A stretch of DNA of 64,000 nucleotides. Source: Muscardinus avellanarius. Taxonomy: Eukaryota > Chordata > Mammalia > Rodentia > Gliridae. Positions 49,051 through 61,825 of the stretch are shown here, piece after piece. The position numbers and the translations under genes were made by a program. The stretch lies in contig OY726557.1 in assembly GCA_963383645.1 (NCBI GenBank), forward strand, positions 129,403,174 through 129,467,173. Direction: 5' to 3'. Within the stretch, counting starts at the first letter, position 1, and every line of letters starts with the position of its first letter. The notes beneath the pieces were generated by a model. It saw nothing but the letters and a program-made list of their open reading frames with translations. It was not told where the DNA came from and did not search any database.

Positions 49051-50619
49051 CAGATCAAACCCTGTGCTGGGTATAAATATATTTTTCCAAACCTCACATG
49101 GCTTGAATACCGTCATGCTAAGACCTGACAAAAACCCAGTTGAGGTCCCTGGGCAGCAGGTGTGGACGGGCTTCCAGCATTGCCCCCTCTCCTGTGTCAC
49201 GCTCTATAGCACTCGGGCTGCTTTTCTGAGCCCTGCCAAATAGCTTTTGATCAGAATCAGTTCGCTTTCATCCATGTCCCAGCCTATTCTCCCAAGCACA
49301 CTGAGACAGTGAAATTTCCAAGTGTTCACAACGATGCAGGTGAGTATATAGACATAGATAGGAACATATTCCCAAGATGAAAATAAGATCACACCAGGAA
49401 GAAACGAGATACCACTTTAATCTCTCTATACAACAGCCACTGTTATGTAAGAAACGAGGTTTAAAAGAAGCCTTTATTGTTAGTGTGAAGTAAAGGTGCT
49501 TTTGACATATTCTAGATTAGGCAACGCTGTTGATTTACTTGTTCAAAGAGTGGGAAGAATTACACTTAGATAATGCAAGGATGCAGGATAAATTAGTCCA
49601 CTAATCGAACCCATCGTTCACACGGCAGGCTTATTATTGTACATATCCTACTTGGCCTAGACAATGGAGATTAATCCACCGTAGAAGGAGTCCATGTGTA
49701 TTTTATGAACTACGGGGTGATTAGAGATTGTCCCTGGTGTGTGGGTTATGTAATATGCCTGGTTTTTAGGTTCCTTCCTACTGAAATGACTAAATCTTAA
49801 TAGCAAGCAAAAGGCCACACATTAGCTAATATTTACCAAGGTATTCTTGGTGCCTGGCAAAACAAGTGGATTTCTTTCTTTCTCCTTTTTCTTTAGTGTT
49901 TCAGCATTCTTGTTCTACAAACAGCTCCTGCTCAAAAACAGACCTTTTTGTGTCCTTCCCAGACATCAATTTGTATGCTTATTTTGTAGAATCTCAACAG
50001 CAAACAGAACTTTCCTTGTTCTCAAGGAACTCACAGTCAAAAGGGGAAGCCAGCTAAGCACATCAGCAGTGACATCACAGTGTGACTGGTATGATACCCA
50101 AAGGAGCACCTTTTCTACAAGATCCCCATTAGCTGCATCTCCGCCCTCTCATCTCAGCAACCAGCAAACTCGTTACCTTTATGTACATGGTAATTGATTT
50201 ATCCATCCTTGTTCAATAACAAGGTGTTGGTATTACTGTTCTTCCCAGACACCATAGAGGCAGTCAACACAATTCTCTCATGATGCAGCTCCCAGTTGGT
50301 CAGGGCGTGCAGAAAAGCCCACGGACAGCCAAGTGCAGAGTGACACTGCCACGTTAGGAAACAGGGCGAGCCCTCATCTGTTTTGAGGGGCAGAGCAGTG
50401 CTGCTAAGCCTAAGGCCTGAAGATGTGTTAGAGTCTCACGTAGCGGGAACTCTATACACATTTGCAGACGGATGACAAATCAACCAACGTGCAAACGAAA
50501 ATAAAGTTTGCTGCCACTCACATACCTTGGCAAGCAGATGGCTCCCTCTCAAGGGGATATTTTAGGAGGGACATCCCTGTGTAGGGTAGTGACCACCCTG
50601 CGTTTAATTGTGAATGTGA

Positions 50620-50835
50620 GAAGCCGGGCATGGGAGCGCACGCTTGTAATCCCAGCATTCGGGAGGCTGAGACCGGAGGATCGCGGTTCGCGGACAGGCT
50701 CAGCTACTTACTGAGGCCCTCTGCAACTCAGTGAGACCTGTTTTAAAAATAAAAAGGCTAAAAAAATAGGGCTGGGGGTGTAACTCAGAGGTATAGTGCT
50801 TCTAGGTTTTATCCCCAGTACCACACACACAAAAA
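50620..50835 (+). mobile_element. B1-ID SINE, first of a same-site pair
   Basis: agccgggcatgggagcgcac through tatccccagtaccacacaca and an A-tail. Flanked by aattgtgaatgtg at 50606-50618 and 50836-50848. Confidence 0.94.
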
Positions 50836-50848
50836 AATTGTGAATGTG

Positions 50849-51065
50849 TCCGGGCGTGGTGGCGCACACTTGTAATCCCCGCGCATGGGAGGCTGAGACA
50901 GGAGGATCGCACAGGTTCGAAGCCAGCCTCAGCTACTTAGTGAGGCTCTCAGCAACTTAGTGAGACCCCGTTTCCAAATAAAATATAAAAAATGGTTCTG
51001 GGAGTATAACCCGGAGGTAGAAAGCCTCTGGGTTCCACCCCCAGTACCATCAAAAAAAAAAAAAA
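50849..51065 (+). mobile_element. B1-ID SINE, second of a same-site pair
   Basis: tccgggcgtggtggcgcaca through ccacccccagtaccatc and an A-tail. Flanked by aattgtgaatgtg at 50836-50848 and 51066-51078. Confidence 0.94.
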
Positions 51066-52854
51066 AATTGTGAATGTGATTTAGGCGGAAGTGATAAAAA
51101 AAACAAGATGGCGGCAGGGGTGAAAGTAGAGTCAGATACACAAGTAATGGAGTGCTGGGGTCCCCACGAGGTGTGGGCTGGGAAGGCAGCAGGGGCCAAC
51201 TCACTCAGCACTGGTCGCCATTTGTTATATTTGTTGTAGACTTATAGGAGAAACTGTTATATGGAACATCCATCTACCAGTGCTCTGAGGACAACATAAT
51301 TCTAAACAAGTCTGAAGTCTCTTTAGTTTAAGGCCCTCCACATTCTTGGGAACAAGCACATCTTACTCCTGAGTCCCCTTTTCTTCACAAAAAATACAGA
51401 CTTTGCTTACATTGCAGTGCCCACTTCAGCCAAACCCCCTCCTTTCTAAGTGTCATATCCGTAACTCATGCTCATTGCTAAAGACTTAGTATAGAACTGT
51501 TTTTTCCACAGACCTCCACCTGAGAACAACCCATTAGGAATTTTAGATTTCTTATAACACCTGATGCACTGCCTCCAACCACTTTCAGCGTGCTTAGCAG
51601 CCACTACACCAGAAAGAGAAGGCACACAGCTCTCTGCTTTCACTGTGTCTGGTTCAGAATTATGAAGGCTATTATTTCTCTTGAAAAATAAAAAAAAATT
51701 AAAAATTAGTACTGTGGTCTGCCTCTTAAGCCAAACTTCTCACAGCTCATATACAACCTTAGTTAACATCAGGACATTTCTGGGAATTGAAATTTTATGT
51801 TAGAAGCAGGAAATATGAACTGTGTGGCCTGAAAGCAAATGTGAGATGAGTTTCTTTAGTCTTTTGGCAACTACATACAGCACGGAAGAAATGTCAAGCT
51901 TAGTTTCAGGGTGAGAGCTGACTGAGTCAACAAACATTTCTTGAGGCCCTTCCATAGCAATGCCTTCAACAGGAGGAGGGCCGTACACTCTGCCTTCTCA
52001 GTGTAAGTGAACAGACACTATTCACTGAGCATCTACCATGTGCCAGGCACTGCACTAAGAAATGAACAGGGGGACAGCCCTGTTCTCAGATTGCTCCCAG
52101 AGAAGCAATTCAACATTACAGGGAAACAGGTTTTCTGTCCTGAAAGCACCAACAGGGTGTCAAGGCAGCTACCAAACGGGACTCAACAAGGTAGGTGTCA
52201 AGCTTGTCCTCTCCAATACACCTTTGCTAAAAATGAACACATCTAATTGCTACTGTAGAGGACTTCAGCTTTCTACGAAAATCATCTCAAGCCATGGACC
52301 ACAGCCACCAGCTGGGTTTGCATCAAGCCCTTGCTCAGCACACCGAGGAACAGAAGACCTCTAGCCCCTCGACTGTCCCTCGACTATCCAGAGTGTAGTA
52401 GTAGACAGGGGTGGCATCTGCTTTTGTTCGGAATGATAGAGAAATTGTCTCGGCTGTCTTTCTCAGGCAGCTCACTTGGGGTCAGCATGGGTTCTTTTTA
52501 GATAGAACTTGGCAAGACTTGTAGAAACCATCTTTCCTGGCCTTGTGGGCATATAAAAGGGCATTCAGGTCCCGGGCTAGACTGGGGGATGAAGTGCTTG
52601 GGGAAGTCTCCACATTTCCTTGGGGTAAGCATCCTCCTGGGACCACTCTGAGTGAAGCCAGGGTGTACAGGGTATGAATACTGTAGCTCTGGCCCAGCTG
52701 GTCACAGCACCATTATCTGAAATGCTCAGTGCTCTGTACCCCGGGGAATGGAGGGGTTGGTGAGAAGGTAGGAGACCTCCGCCAGGAATGTTCCCAGAAT
52801 AGATGGCAACCAGAGCCAGCATGGTGGGGCGAAGGAGCCTCAGCTTAGGTGAGC

Positions 52855-53078
52855 ATGGACACAGATGGGAACCCCCGCTCTGCCACTTAATGGCCAAGTG
52901 ACCTGAGAAGCCGCTGGCCTCTCTGAGCCTCAGTTTCCTTCCCGGCCTCAGTTTCTGAGCCTCAGTGTCCTCACTGGTGATATGACTCTTATATAATTCC
53001 AAAGCTCATGATACAATTGAAATGAAAAGGTATATATAAAAATACCAAGACATAGCAAGTATGCAATAAATAGTGGCA

Positions 53079-53116
<38 letters not shown>
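52855..53116 (+). mobile_element. MIR with (TTA)n end
   Basis: ccgctctgccacttaatggc, cctctctgagcctcagtttc and agtatgcaataaatagtggc match MIR from core to 3' end. A TTA microsatellite fills 53083-53116. A small internal duplication repeats the gcctcagttt segment. Confidence 0.85.
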
Positions 53117-53121
<5 letters not shown>

Positions 53122-54305
53122 TCACAAATTTAAACTAGAGCAGCAGTTTAACCATGTGTCACTGGCCCCAGCCACCTTGGGTCAACTCTGCAAAGCAGAA
53201 TAGGAAGCCAAAGGAGAAAAGGCCTCCACGACACAGATAAAGATCTGACTACATATCATGTGTGTGAGCTGGGCTGGCCTCAAAGCCCATGCCCCAGCGT
53301 GGAACAGAACACCCAGGAAATGCCAGCATGTTTTAATGAAGGATTCGTCTGTAATCAGGGTAGAAGCCTTATCATGGAGAGGTAGAAGAGGAGGGAGAGA
53401 CAATCCTTGGCATATCTGAGTAGAAGCGTGGTACCCTGGCGTGATGTTGTTCTTCTCTGACCATAGACTTTGATCTGGACCACTAACCAGACACACGCAC
53501 CGACCGAGGAGGAGAAGCCAGGCCCTGAGCTCAGGGAGCTGGACTGAGCTCGTGGTCAGCCTTGCTGTTTTCATGCTAAAGGCAAACAACTTCACAGGAC
53601 TTCAACGGCAGACAGGACCACTCTCGTCATGATGGGTCAGGATGAAAATAAGGCCCCTCTGTAATCTCACTTGAACACAGACAAGACCATGACCATTGTC
53701 CAAACCACAAGCCAGCCAAATCCCCCCCTATCTGGTTAGTATGAATGATTGATGTCCTTTACCCACAACAGCTCGGGTCTTGTACCACCACCCTCTCACC
53801 TCTGGACAATAAGATTTATTGACAGAGCCATACCCCCCACTTCCTGGCAGCACTTAATCCTACTCAGGTCATGTTCAGCACCCTCTTGGAGAGACTCCCA
53901 CAAAGGTTCATGGGGCATTACTTTATCCCTAGCTGCCAATGTCCAACTTGCTCAAATACAGGCGGTTCCTAGTGGTCTTTGGGTGGAGAAGACAACTGCA
54001 GAAAAGGCCGTATGCACACGGCAAAGAAAAAGGAGGCCAAGACTGGTAAAAGCCAGTTGGGAGAAGCTATCCCACTGGCGCTTCCCAAAGCCGTGCCGTG
54101 TGCATATATGTTCTACGGATATTTGCTTTTCTGTGAAGATGTGAAGAATCAGGAAAATAACCAAATTAAATAAGAAAGCTATTACATGGAGTTAAAAATA
54201 TTGAAGCCCAGGCTTTAAATTCTATCTAACTGACATGTTTACACAGGGTCATTGGTCATCCTGAAATAATTATGCTCCCAATACAAAGACCCAGGAGATG
54301 AGATC

Positions 54306-54312
54306 TTCCTTC

Positions 54313-54364
<52 letters not shown>

Positions 54365-54657
54365 ATTTCTTCCTTATTTTCTGTTTGTCTTTCTTTTTCT
54401 TTCTTTCCTTCTTTCCTGGGGATTGAACCCAAGGACAGTTTACCTCCAAACTGTACCCTCAGCCATTCACCTTTTTTGTGTGTGGTACTGGGGATATCCA
54501 GGGGCATTCTACCTCTGAGCTCTATCTCCAACCCTATTTTATTCTTTTATTTTGAAACAGGTTCTCACTAAGTTGCAGAGGGTCTCAGTAAGTTGTTGAG
54601 GCTGGCCTCAAACCTGAAATCCTTCTGCCTCAGCCTCCCAAGTACTGAGCCTACAGG
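54306..54657 (-). mobile_element. (TTTC)n tract, ID half and truncated B1-ID SINE
   Basis: (TTTC)n at 54306-54362, pyrimidines to 54415, a reversed ID half (54416-54465), then a second reversed SINE from 54471 (tgtggtactggggatatcca) that breaks off at agtactgagcctacagg. Confidence 0.88.
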
Positions 54658-57427
54658 ATATGATGTTTCTTGGTGTTTCTATGAGTGCATCTAGGCTTGA
54701 GCTTACTAAGCTGAACCCAGGTAAGTGTCCGAGAGGTTTCACTAGTCTGGTGACAGTGTGCATTTGGTGTGGAGTTAGCAGCCAATAATTTGGACATTGG
54801 ACACTTATTCTGTGTGCCTTTCTAATTTAATTTTCTATTGTTTTTCATAATTATTTCTTAAGGACTTTTGGAAATGCTAGCATGTCACAGTGATGTAAAG
54901 AAAGACCCAAAGAGGGCACTTTGCCTTGTCCAGAGTTTTAGAGAGAAAGAGTACTATGTCCCCGGGAGCTACAAGGGTGTGACAAGGGGGTGAGCAAGCC
55001 GTAAGGGTCAAGAGAAACTCACAAGGGCACAGTTGGAGGCATTTAGCTCCTTCAGAGACTTTCCAAGAATGCTTCTAAACCTAAGAGTACATGGCGCTTT
55101 ACCAAGGGAAAATATTGCTTTTTTGGGTGTGAGCAGATTGAGCCAGAGTGAGCAGGGTAAACTAAGGAGGTGCATGTTCCAAATCGAATGAGGGGAAAGA
55201 CCAGGACTTAGAAGTCTCCAAAGAGGGTGGAATGGCAACCCAGGATGCAGAGGGCGGTGCATTCTGTGTGAACAGCGCCCCCTGGAGCACAATGTAAATA
55301 GTGCCCCGCTGGAGTAGTGCCATTCTGAGACCCGGAAGCCCATGGTGTCTCCCAGGCACAACCCCAAACCTCTGACATGCATTATTGTAGTTAGAGTTCT
55401 TGGTAATTCCAAGAGTCTGGGAACTGAAGCCCAGAAAAGTTAAGCAACTTACCCAACGTAACAAAGTAGAAAGTCAAAAGAGCAAAGATTACAAGAATTT
55501 AGATCTGCCTGATTAAGAAGTGTTTGCTTTTAAGCTTTACAGAACCCTTCAAACACTTGATAAACAAAGTGGAAAGAAGGCAAACATTTATTCAGCACCT
55601 TCTTACTGTGCAGCAGGAGTGATGGCTTTTCATACATTTCTTTGCTTCGGATAAGAGATCACATCATAGGGAAGGAGCTAACAAGAGACCAAGGCTTGTA
55701 TAGAGATTGAGCCTAAATAGCCAGGGCAGGTTTGATTAGAGAGGAGACAGGCACATGTTCAAGGGCAGCAAAAGAGGAGAGAAGAAGAGCACGTGGGGGA
55801 AGGCAGGGGTACAGGGGCATGGACACAAGGCTGCGCACTAGAAGACAGACCGGCCCTGGGGTCACATAGGGGCTTCATGATGCCAGGCAGAGATCCAAAT
55901 GGTCATGATGCCAAAGGCACCGCGAGGAGCATGTGGACAAAGCTGACGACTTCATTCTACCAAGCACCATGCTGCCTTGGGAAGCCTCTACTGACTGTCC
56001 TGGCTTGGACAAATTGCAGGTGATGACCTGAGGTTATAGGGAGCGTACTCTTCACTTGGCAACATCTCTAGATCTCTACAGGATGCAGCTTCTGCATCTT
56101 CTACAGCCAGAGTTTATTTTGAGGGCAACAGTTACTGTGGGGAGATGGAGCCCCCCCCCACACACACACACAAAGAAACCGCATCAGTGGAGTGAGGTGA
56201 GCCCTGCTCTAAAAGAAAGCAAATACTCTGGCCTTAGCTCAGTGCCAGGTCACACCTGGCCAGCAGACAGGGGGACAAAGGCAAGAGGACAATCGGCGGA
56301 GTCCAGCCCCACTTCATTTCAGCTGTGGAAGCTGGGCAAGTCCCTGGGCCCCTCTGAGCCTGCCTCGGCTGCTATGTCCTCTGCTGGGGACACCTGGCCG
56401 ACTGCTCTGCTCACCCAAACTCTTGGCCATTTCTCAAAACAAAATTTAAAGATCAGTTTCTCAAGGAGAGGGGATCTCCCTGACCATCCCCATCCAATGT
56501 CAATCTGGCATCTCTCCTTCGATACAGGATGGGACTCTGCTTCTTATTTATAGCATGGGCAATAATTTTAACTTGACCTTTATATTTGTCCTGACCTGGG
56601 AGCGGCAACCCCAACTATCTCTTCCCCTGTGGTGTCCCCTGCACTTCTAACCCCAGCACCAGGCAGAGACCAGAGGCTCAGCAAATGTGTGTCCAGAAAA
56701 TAGATATAGGAAGGTGTGAAGAACTCAGAGTGGTGGATGCTCAAAAGGGGCAAGGGGACGGCAATGTTAGCCTCATGTCACTGTCTACGGGTAGGACTCG
56801 GTCTCTATGCACCAGAGTAGGGCAGGTGACTGGGTGACCGTCTCAGCGGCCTCTCCCAAGCAAAGGCTTGTCCAGCCATCTTGCAGCTTGGGGTGTTCAA
56901 TGGCTTGTTTATTCAGAAGTCAACATGACAAATCGAGCCACTTGCCTCTGTCTGAAGAGGTGTGTAAAATGTCGTTCAATGCTTCATGTATGCAGAACCT
57001 TCACGTGCCCAAAAGGAGCTGCTGAGTTTGGGCTTCTGGCTGTCGGTCTTGGAGCTGGCCAACTTGTCTTTGCCAGGACCCCTGGGTCAAGGTCCAGTCG
57101 CGAAGGTACCTGGTAAGACACAACAAACATGGTCGCTGTCGAGAGAAAGGACAAGTCCCTACATAATCCTGGGTAAAATTTCAACCAGTTTGGACCAAGA
57201 TGAGACTGGAGCCTCTGTGTAAAAAGGAATAGAAGGGTTGGTTCTGCTTCTGATGTGCTTGACTTTGACCCAAGTTCTCAGAACACTATCTTGGCCCAGT
57301 CCAGACCTTCCTGAAGGTCTCTATCCTAACTAGTAAATTCTAATTTCCAATGAATTTAGGATTGAACATTAAATTAAGAACAACAAAAATCCAAAGGCTT
57401 TTCTAGTATCACCGTCTTTTAAGTTCT

Positions 57428-57430
<3 letters not shown>

Positions 57431-57476
<46 letters not shown>
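57431..57476. repeat. (GT)n microsatellite
   Basis: About 23 GT units next to a reversed SINE. Confidence 0.97.
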
Positions 57477-57480
<4 letters not shown>

Positions 57481-57655
57481 GGGGGTAGAATCCAGAGACC
57501 TTTTACCTCTGGGCTACACCCCCAGCCCTATTCTATATTTTATTTGGAAACAGTTGCTAAGGTTTCACTAGTTTCTGAGGCTGACTTCAAATCAGTGATA
57601 CTCCTGTCTCAGCCTCTCAAGTACTGGGATTATAGGCCCATGCCAACATACCCAG
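57477..57655 (-). mobile_element. B1-ID composite SINE
   Basis: actgggggtagaatccagag through catgccaacatacccag. Confidence 0.88.
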
Positions 57656-58615
57656 TTTCTCCTTACTATTAAAAGGAACACCAATGGACTAAAAGTATTG
57701 TATACATCTGGACATATTGTCTTACACTGAAACCAGTATATGTTACAAGAAGATGATACAGGAACAGAAATTGTGTATAGTTAAGTCACATTACATACAC
57801 AGTAGAATATTAGGCATTTAAAGGAATCCTATTGTGGGTTATTTTCTAAAGCAAAGAATTATTTTTTGCAAATCAGAGTTATCCTCCCACCTGTGTATCT
57901 TGTCAAAGTATGCCTGTTTGTGGTGGAGACTGATTTGGAAACTGGATACATCTGTAGTGGCACTTTCCTTAAGTTTCACGAACAGAACTACCCAGAGCCC
58001 TAAATTTAATGAAAGAATGTAAATGTTTATAAAAAGCTGTATGCATTACGTGTGCAGAGATCCTGTTAGTCCAGAGATCCTTCTAGTTCTCTCTGGTTTG
58101 GGTTGGTTTTATAGGAACTCAGTCTTTCCAGCCCAGAAAGGAATGAATTCCACGTGGAGAGGAAGCTTGGACCTACCGAAAGTGCAACAAGAAAGTACAG
58201 TTCACATTAAAGAAAATGTATAGCATTCCCAAGCTCAATAATCCATGAAACAGGAAGTCAGAGAATGGAAACAAGTATCCTAGTATCCATGTTACTGTGT
58301 CCAGGGGCAGCCTGTGCTGGCCTCGCCCAGCTCGATAGACATGCAAATCGGAGGCAGGAGCACCAGGTCTTGGGCTTGGAGGGGAACTTTGGAAGCGTGC
58401 TGGTCCAGCATCCTAGTTTACCTTTGAACTTCCCTGTCAGCCCTGTGTGACTTACTGAGCAGCTGAAAGAAGTGGTTTGTGAGGCTTGGCTCTGAATTTG
58501 GTCACTTGGTAGTGCTAAGACAGGATGCTACAGGATCTTGCAGCATGTCGATTTCCTCATCCCCCAAATGGGAACATTCACACGTATCTTACAGATGAAC
58601 AGAAAGAGCTTAGAT

Positions 58616-58634
58616 TGGGTTTCATCCCCAGTAC

Positions 58635-58684
<50 letters not shown>

Positions 58685-58691
58685 GGAAAAA
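58616..58691 (+). mobile_element. Extremely 5'-truncated ID-type SINE with (CA)n tail
   Basis: Only the last 20-odd bases of a SINE (tgggtttcatccccagtacc) remain, followed by about 24 CA units and a short A-rich end. A perfect 13-bp duplication aaagagcttagat lies at 58603-58615 and 58692-58704, so this is a complete insertion. Confidence 0.88.
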
Positions 58692-58814
58692 AAAGAGCTT
58701 AGATGACACTGGGACATAGAAAGTGGGCAAGCTGGTCACACCTTCAGAAATACTACCACCAGCTCCCATTTCTCTTTCAGGTTTCAGCCATGTGTGGAAT
58801 GAAAGGATCCAGTC

Positions 58815-59240
58815 AGCTGGGCATGGTATTCCAGGTACTTGGAGGCTGAGACAGGAAGATTACAGGTTCAAGTTCAGCCTTAGCAACTTAGTGAGACTGT
58901 TTTTCAAAACGAAAAATTAAAAGCCAGAGGAGGGGAGGGTGCTGTAGTGTCATTCAGAGGTAGGATGCTCATGAGTTCAATTTTTTTTTTTTTTTTTTGC
59001 AGTACTGGGGATGGAACCCAGGGCCATTGTACCTCTGAGCTACACCCCCATCCCTATTTTTTATTCTTTATTTTGAAACAGGGTCTCACTGAGTTGCAAA
59101 GGGCCTCACTAAGTAGTAGCTGAGGCTGGTGGCGAACCGCGATCCTCCTGTCTCAGCTTCTCAAATGCTGAGATTACAAGCATGCACCACCATGCCAGGC
59201 TGTAAGTTCAATCTTGAGTTAAAAAAAAAAAAAAAATCCA
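58815..59240 (+). mobile_element. Old B1-ID SINE split by a reversed B1-ID SINE
   Basis: The host SINE starts gctgggcatggtattccagg; its ID half stops at gagttcaat (58972-58980). A reversed SINE with T-run fills 58981-59203, then aagttcaat (59204-59212) and the host's A-tail resume. Confidence 0.88.
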
Positions 59241-59964
59241 GGCATGTCATTATCTGTGTGGTCTTTGGTTCTGGGTTTCTCTACACCAGTGTCAAAGCAA
59301 AGCATCATGTTTCTGAAAAGGTGCTGAGCCGGGCAAGGCTCTGGGGGAACTTTGAGCAGAGGATGGAGGGCCAGCCTTCCCGCTGCATCTGCTGCAATGC
59401 CTCGGGCAGCCTGCGAGGGTCAATGATTACCAGTTTTGGCCTGAGTTCTGCCGAGCCACCGCAGATACATTAATGGGGCAGCACGTTACCCACCTCCCAC
59501 GTCCTAGCACTTTCTGGGAAAGTCCCAGGGCGAGAAGGAAGCAGAGCCAGCAGCCCCTGTGACCCTGCTGTTTCATGCCACACAGCCTTCCTTGGGCACA
59601 GGCTGGAGTCCTCTCCTTTGGGTTTTTCTTGCTGGGCTGCTGGCTTGCCCTCCTTTGTGTTACTAGCAGAGCCCACCCCAGGGAGCCCTCTCAGAATGGA
59701 GACACTGCTGAGGCACTGCCCACCCAGCCCCTCCTAAAGCTACTCTAAAGAGAGACTTGTGCAGCTGTCCACATGTTCTCATGTGTCCCACGAAAGGTGA
59801 AATGAAATTTCACTTTCCTCCCCCTTAGGTGCCCTTCTTTGATAATCCAACCAAATTGAGAGAAGCTTTTCAGTCTCAAAACACAATACTTTACTTCTCA
59901 GAGCTGCAGTTTCTCCTAATAAATTGGTGCATATGATGGCTTTGTTATTATGAGCATTAAAGGA

Positions 59965-60637
59965 AATAGACACATGTCCACACAAAAATTGGTCATGAAA
60001 TAGCAGCATTATTCATCATGGCATAGAGCTGGAAACAACCCACATATCCATCCACTGATGAATCAAAAAATAAGATGTGGTATATCCATACAATGGAATA
60101 TTACTTGGTCCTAAAAAGGAAGTGATAATATGCACATGTGGATGAATCTTGAAAACATGATAAATTCATAGATTATAAAATTTACTGGCTTACTGCCTCC
60201 TTTTCAGGAAAAAAGATACTTAGTGACCCCTAGATGTTTTCATGCTCTTGATTTTATTCAGTGCCCCTTCAATTACACTGAGGCTACTACCACCCCCATG
60301 GGTCATTCCAAACCTACCTGAGATAGTATCACCAATTTTGGGAGTCTATGTAAAGAATACTGACACTGTGTGATTCCTTTCACATTAAGTATTTAGAATA
60401 TAAAAATCTATGTAGAATAAAAGATAGGTGGTTTCCCAGGGCTTGGGGGAAGAGGCAGATAGGCAGGGACCACTAATAGGTACTAGGTTCTTTGTGGGGG
60501 CAGTAAAACATGTTCTAATATTGATTTGCTGATGTTTATGTAGTTCTATGAATATACTAAAACCCACTGATGTACACTTCCAACAGGTGGATTATATGTT
60601 GTAGGAATATATTCCAATAAAGCCGTTACAGAAAAAA
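59965..60637 (+). mobile_element. L1 3' end (old L1M-type), interrupted
   Basis: cagcattattcatcatggca, gatgtggtatatccatacaa and tggaatattacttggtccta match the conserved end of L1 ORF2; gtggtttcccagggcttggg, ctatgaatatactaaaaccc and tccaataaagccgttacag match its 3'UTR, ending in a short A-tail. About 190 bp in the middle (60165-60355) do not fit L1. Confidence 0.85.
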
Positions 60638-60979
60638 ACACACATGCAAAGTGCCCATCACATAGTAAGGGTTCAGCAAACTTCCCTCGCACCCGCACCC
60701 CGCTTCCCATTCCTTCGGGGCCCTGTTGGGTCCTCGGCTGAGCCTGGCGCTTCCCTTCCTTCGCAAGTGGCTCCTGTGGTCCTGGACTCACCACCAGCAA
60801 AGCGGCTTCCTTGCTCAGAGGAGCTGGAGTCCAGGAAGCACGCCTCTGCTGCCCTGGCTCCAAACCCAAGCTCTGCTAGCCTGGGGGAGACAGCCTTCCC
60901 CAGGCTCTGCGCTAGCTCTGTGCAGGTGTGGGCCCCGGAGCAGATCCCCACCAGGGAGCAGGACTGAGAACTGCCCTGA

Positions 60980-61160
60980 CACACACACATACACACACAC
61001 ACTCACACACACGCTCACACACACACACTTCAACACACTATATACTCACACATACACTCACACTCAAACACACCATACACTCACACACATACTCACAAGT
61101 ACACACCACACACACTTTCATGTGCACACACTCATACTCACACACACACATTTACACACC
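60980..61160. repeat. Degenerate (CA)n with CACT units
   Basis: CA repeats mixed with actcac and cacata units over 180 bp. The 252-residue frame through it is an artefact. Confidence 0.9.
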
Positions 61161-61485
61161 TACTCACATGCACATCCTCTCAAACGCTTCCCTGGGAGCT
61201 CAGTTCAGTTCTTCCCCTCTCCTTTTATGCATCTTTCATTTCTATTTTGTCTAGGGTTTTGCTCCTTGCCCATAGCTTCAGCAGTATTAATGTTCCCATT
61301 CCTACTGAATCTGGCCTCTCTGCAGACTCAGCACTACCTCCAGACAAGACAGGACCATCTAAAGCCCCTCCTTGCCCCACATCTCCTCCAGGCCAGTCTT
61401 TCTTCCTGCCCCCATCAAGTCCCCACCCAGAAGAGAGAAGAAAGGGATAGGAAGTGTAATTGGCTTGTGGGGGGGGCTTGCTGAT

Positions 61486-61647
61486 TTCTTCTTCTTCTTC
61501 TTCTTCTTCTTCTTCTTCTTCTTCTTCTTCTTCTTCTTCTTCTTCTTCCTCTTCTCCTTCTTCTTCTTCTTCCTCCTCCTCCTCCTCCTCCTCTTCTCCT
61601 CCTCCTCCTCCTCTTCTTCTTCCTCCTCTTCCTTCTCCTCCTCCTCC
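61486..61647. repeat. (CTT)n/(CCT)n tract
   Basis: About 20 CTT units, then CTC/CCT-rich mixtures; all pyrimidine. Confidence 0.96.
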
Positions 61648-61825
61648 TTTTAGTACTGGGTATTAAACCCAGGGAAGTTCTACCTCTGAGCTACATCTCC
61701 AGCAGTCTCTTATTTTTTATTTTGAAATGGTCTCATTAAGTTGTCCAGGCTGGCCTAGAACCTGTGATCCTCCTGTCTCAGCCTCCTGAGTACTATGATT
61801 ATAGTTGTGTGCCACTGCACCCAGC
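61648..61825 (-). mobile_element. B1-ID composite SINE
   Basis: tagtactgggtattaaaccc through gccactgcacccagct; its tail side is the CTT tract. Confidence 0.88.

Noticed and set aside
49071..49080. A consensus TATA box (tataaata) on the + strand
   Set aside because: It points away from KCNJ1 and no + strand exon follows; kept only as an AT-rich segment near the putative ROMK1 promoter.
53749..54144. A 131-codon frame and a 64-codon Lys-rich overlap, considered as a processed pseudogene
   Set aside because: I could not match it to any known protein, and there is no A-tail or target duplication.
60726..61484. A 252-codon frame
   Set aside because: Crosses a degenerate CA repeat encoding His/Thr-rich low complexity; not coding-like.
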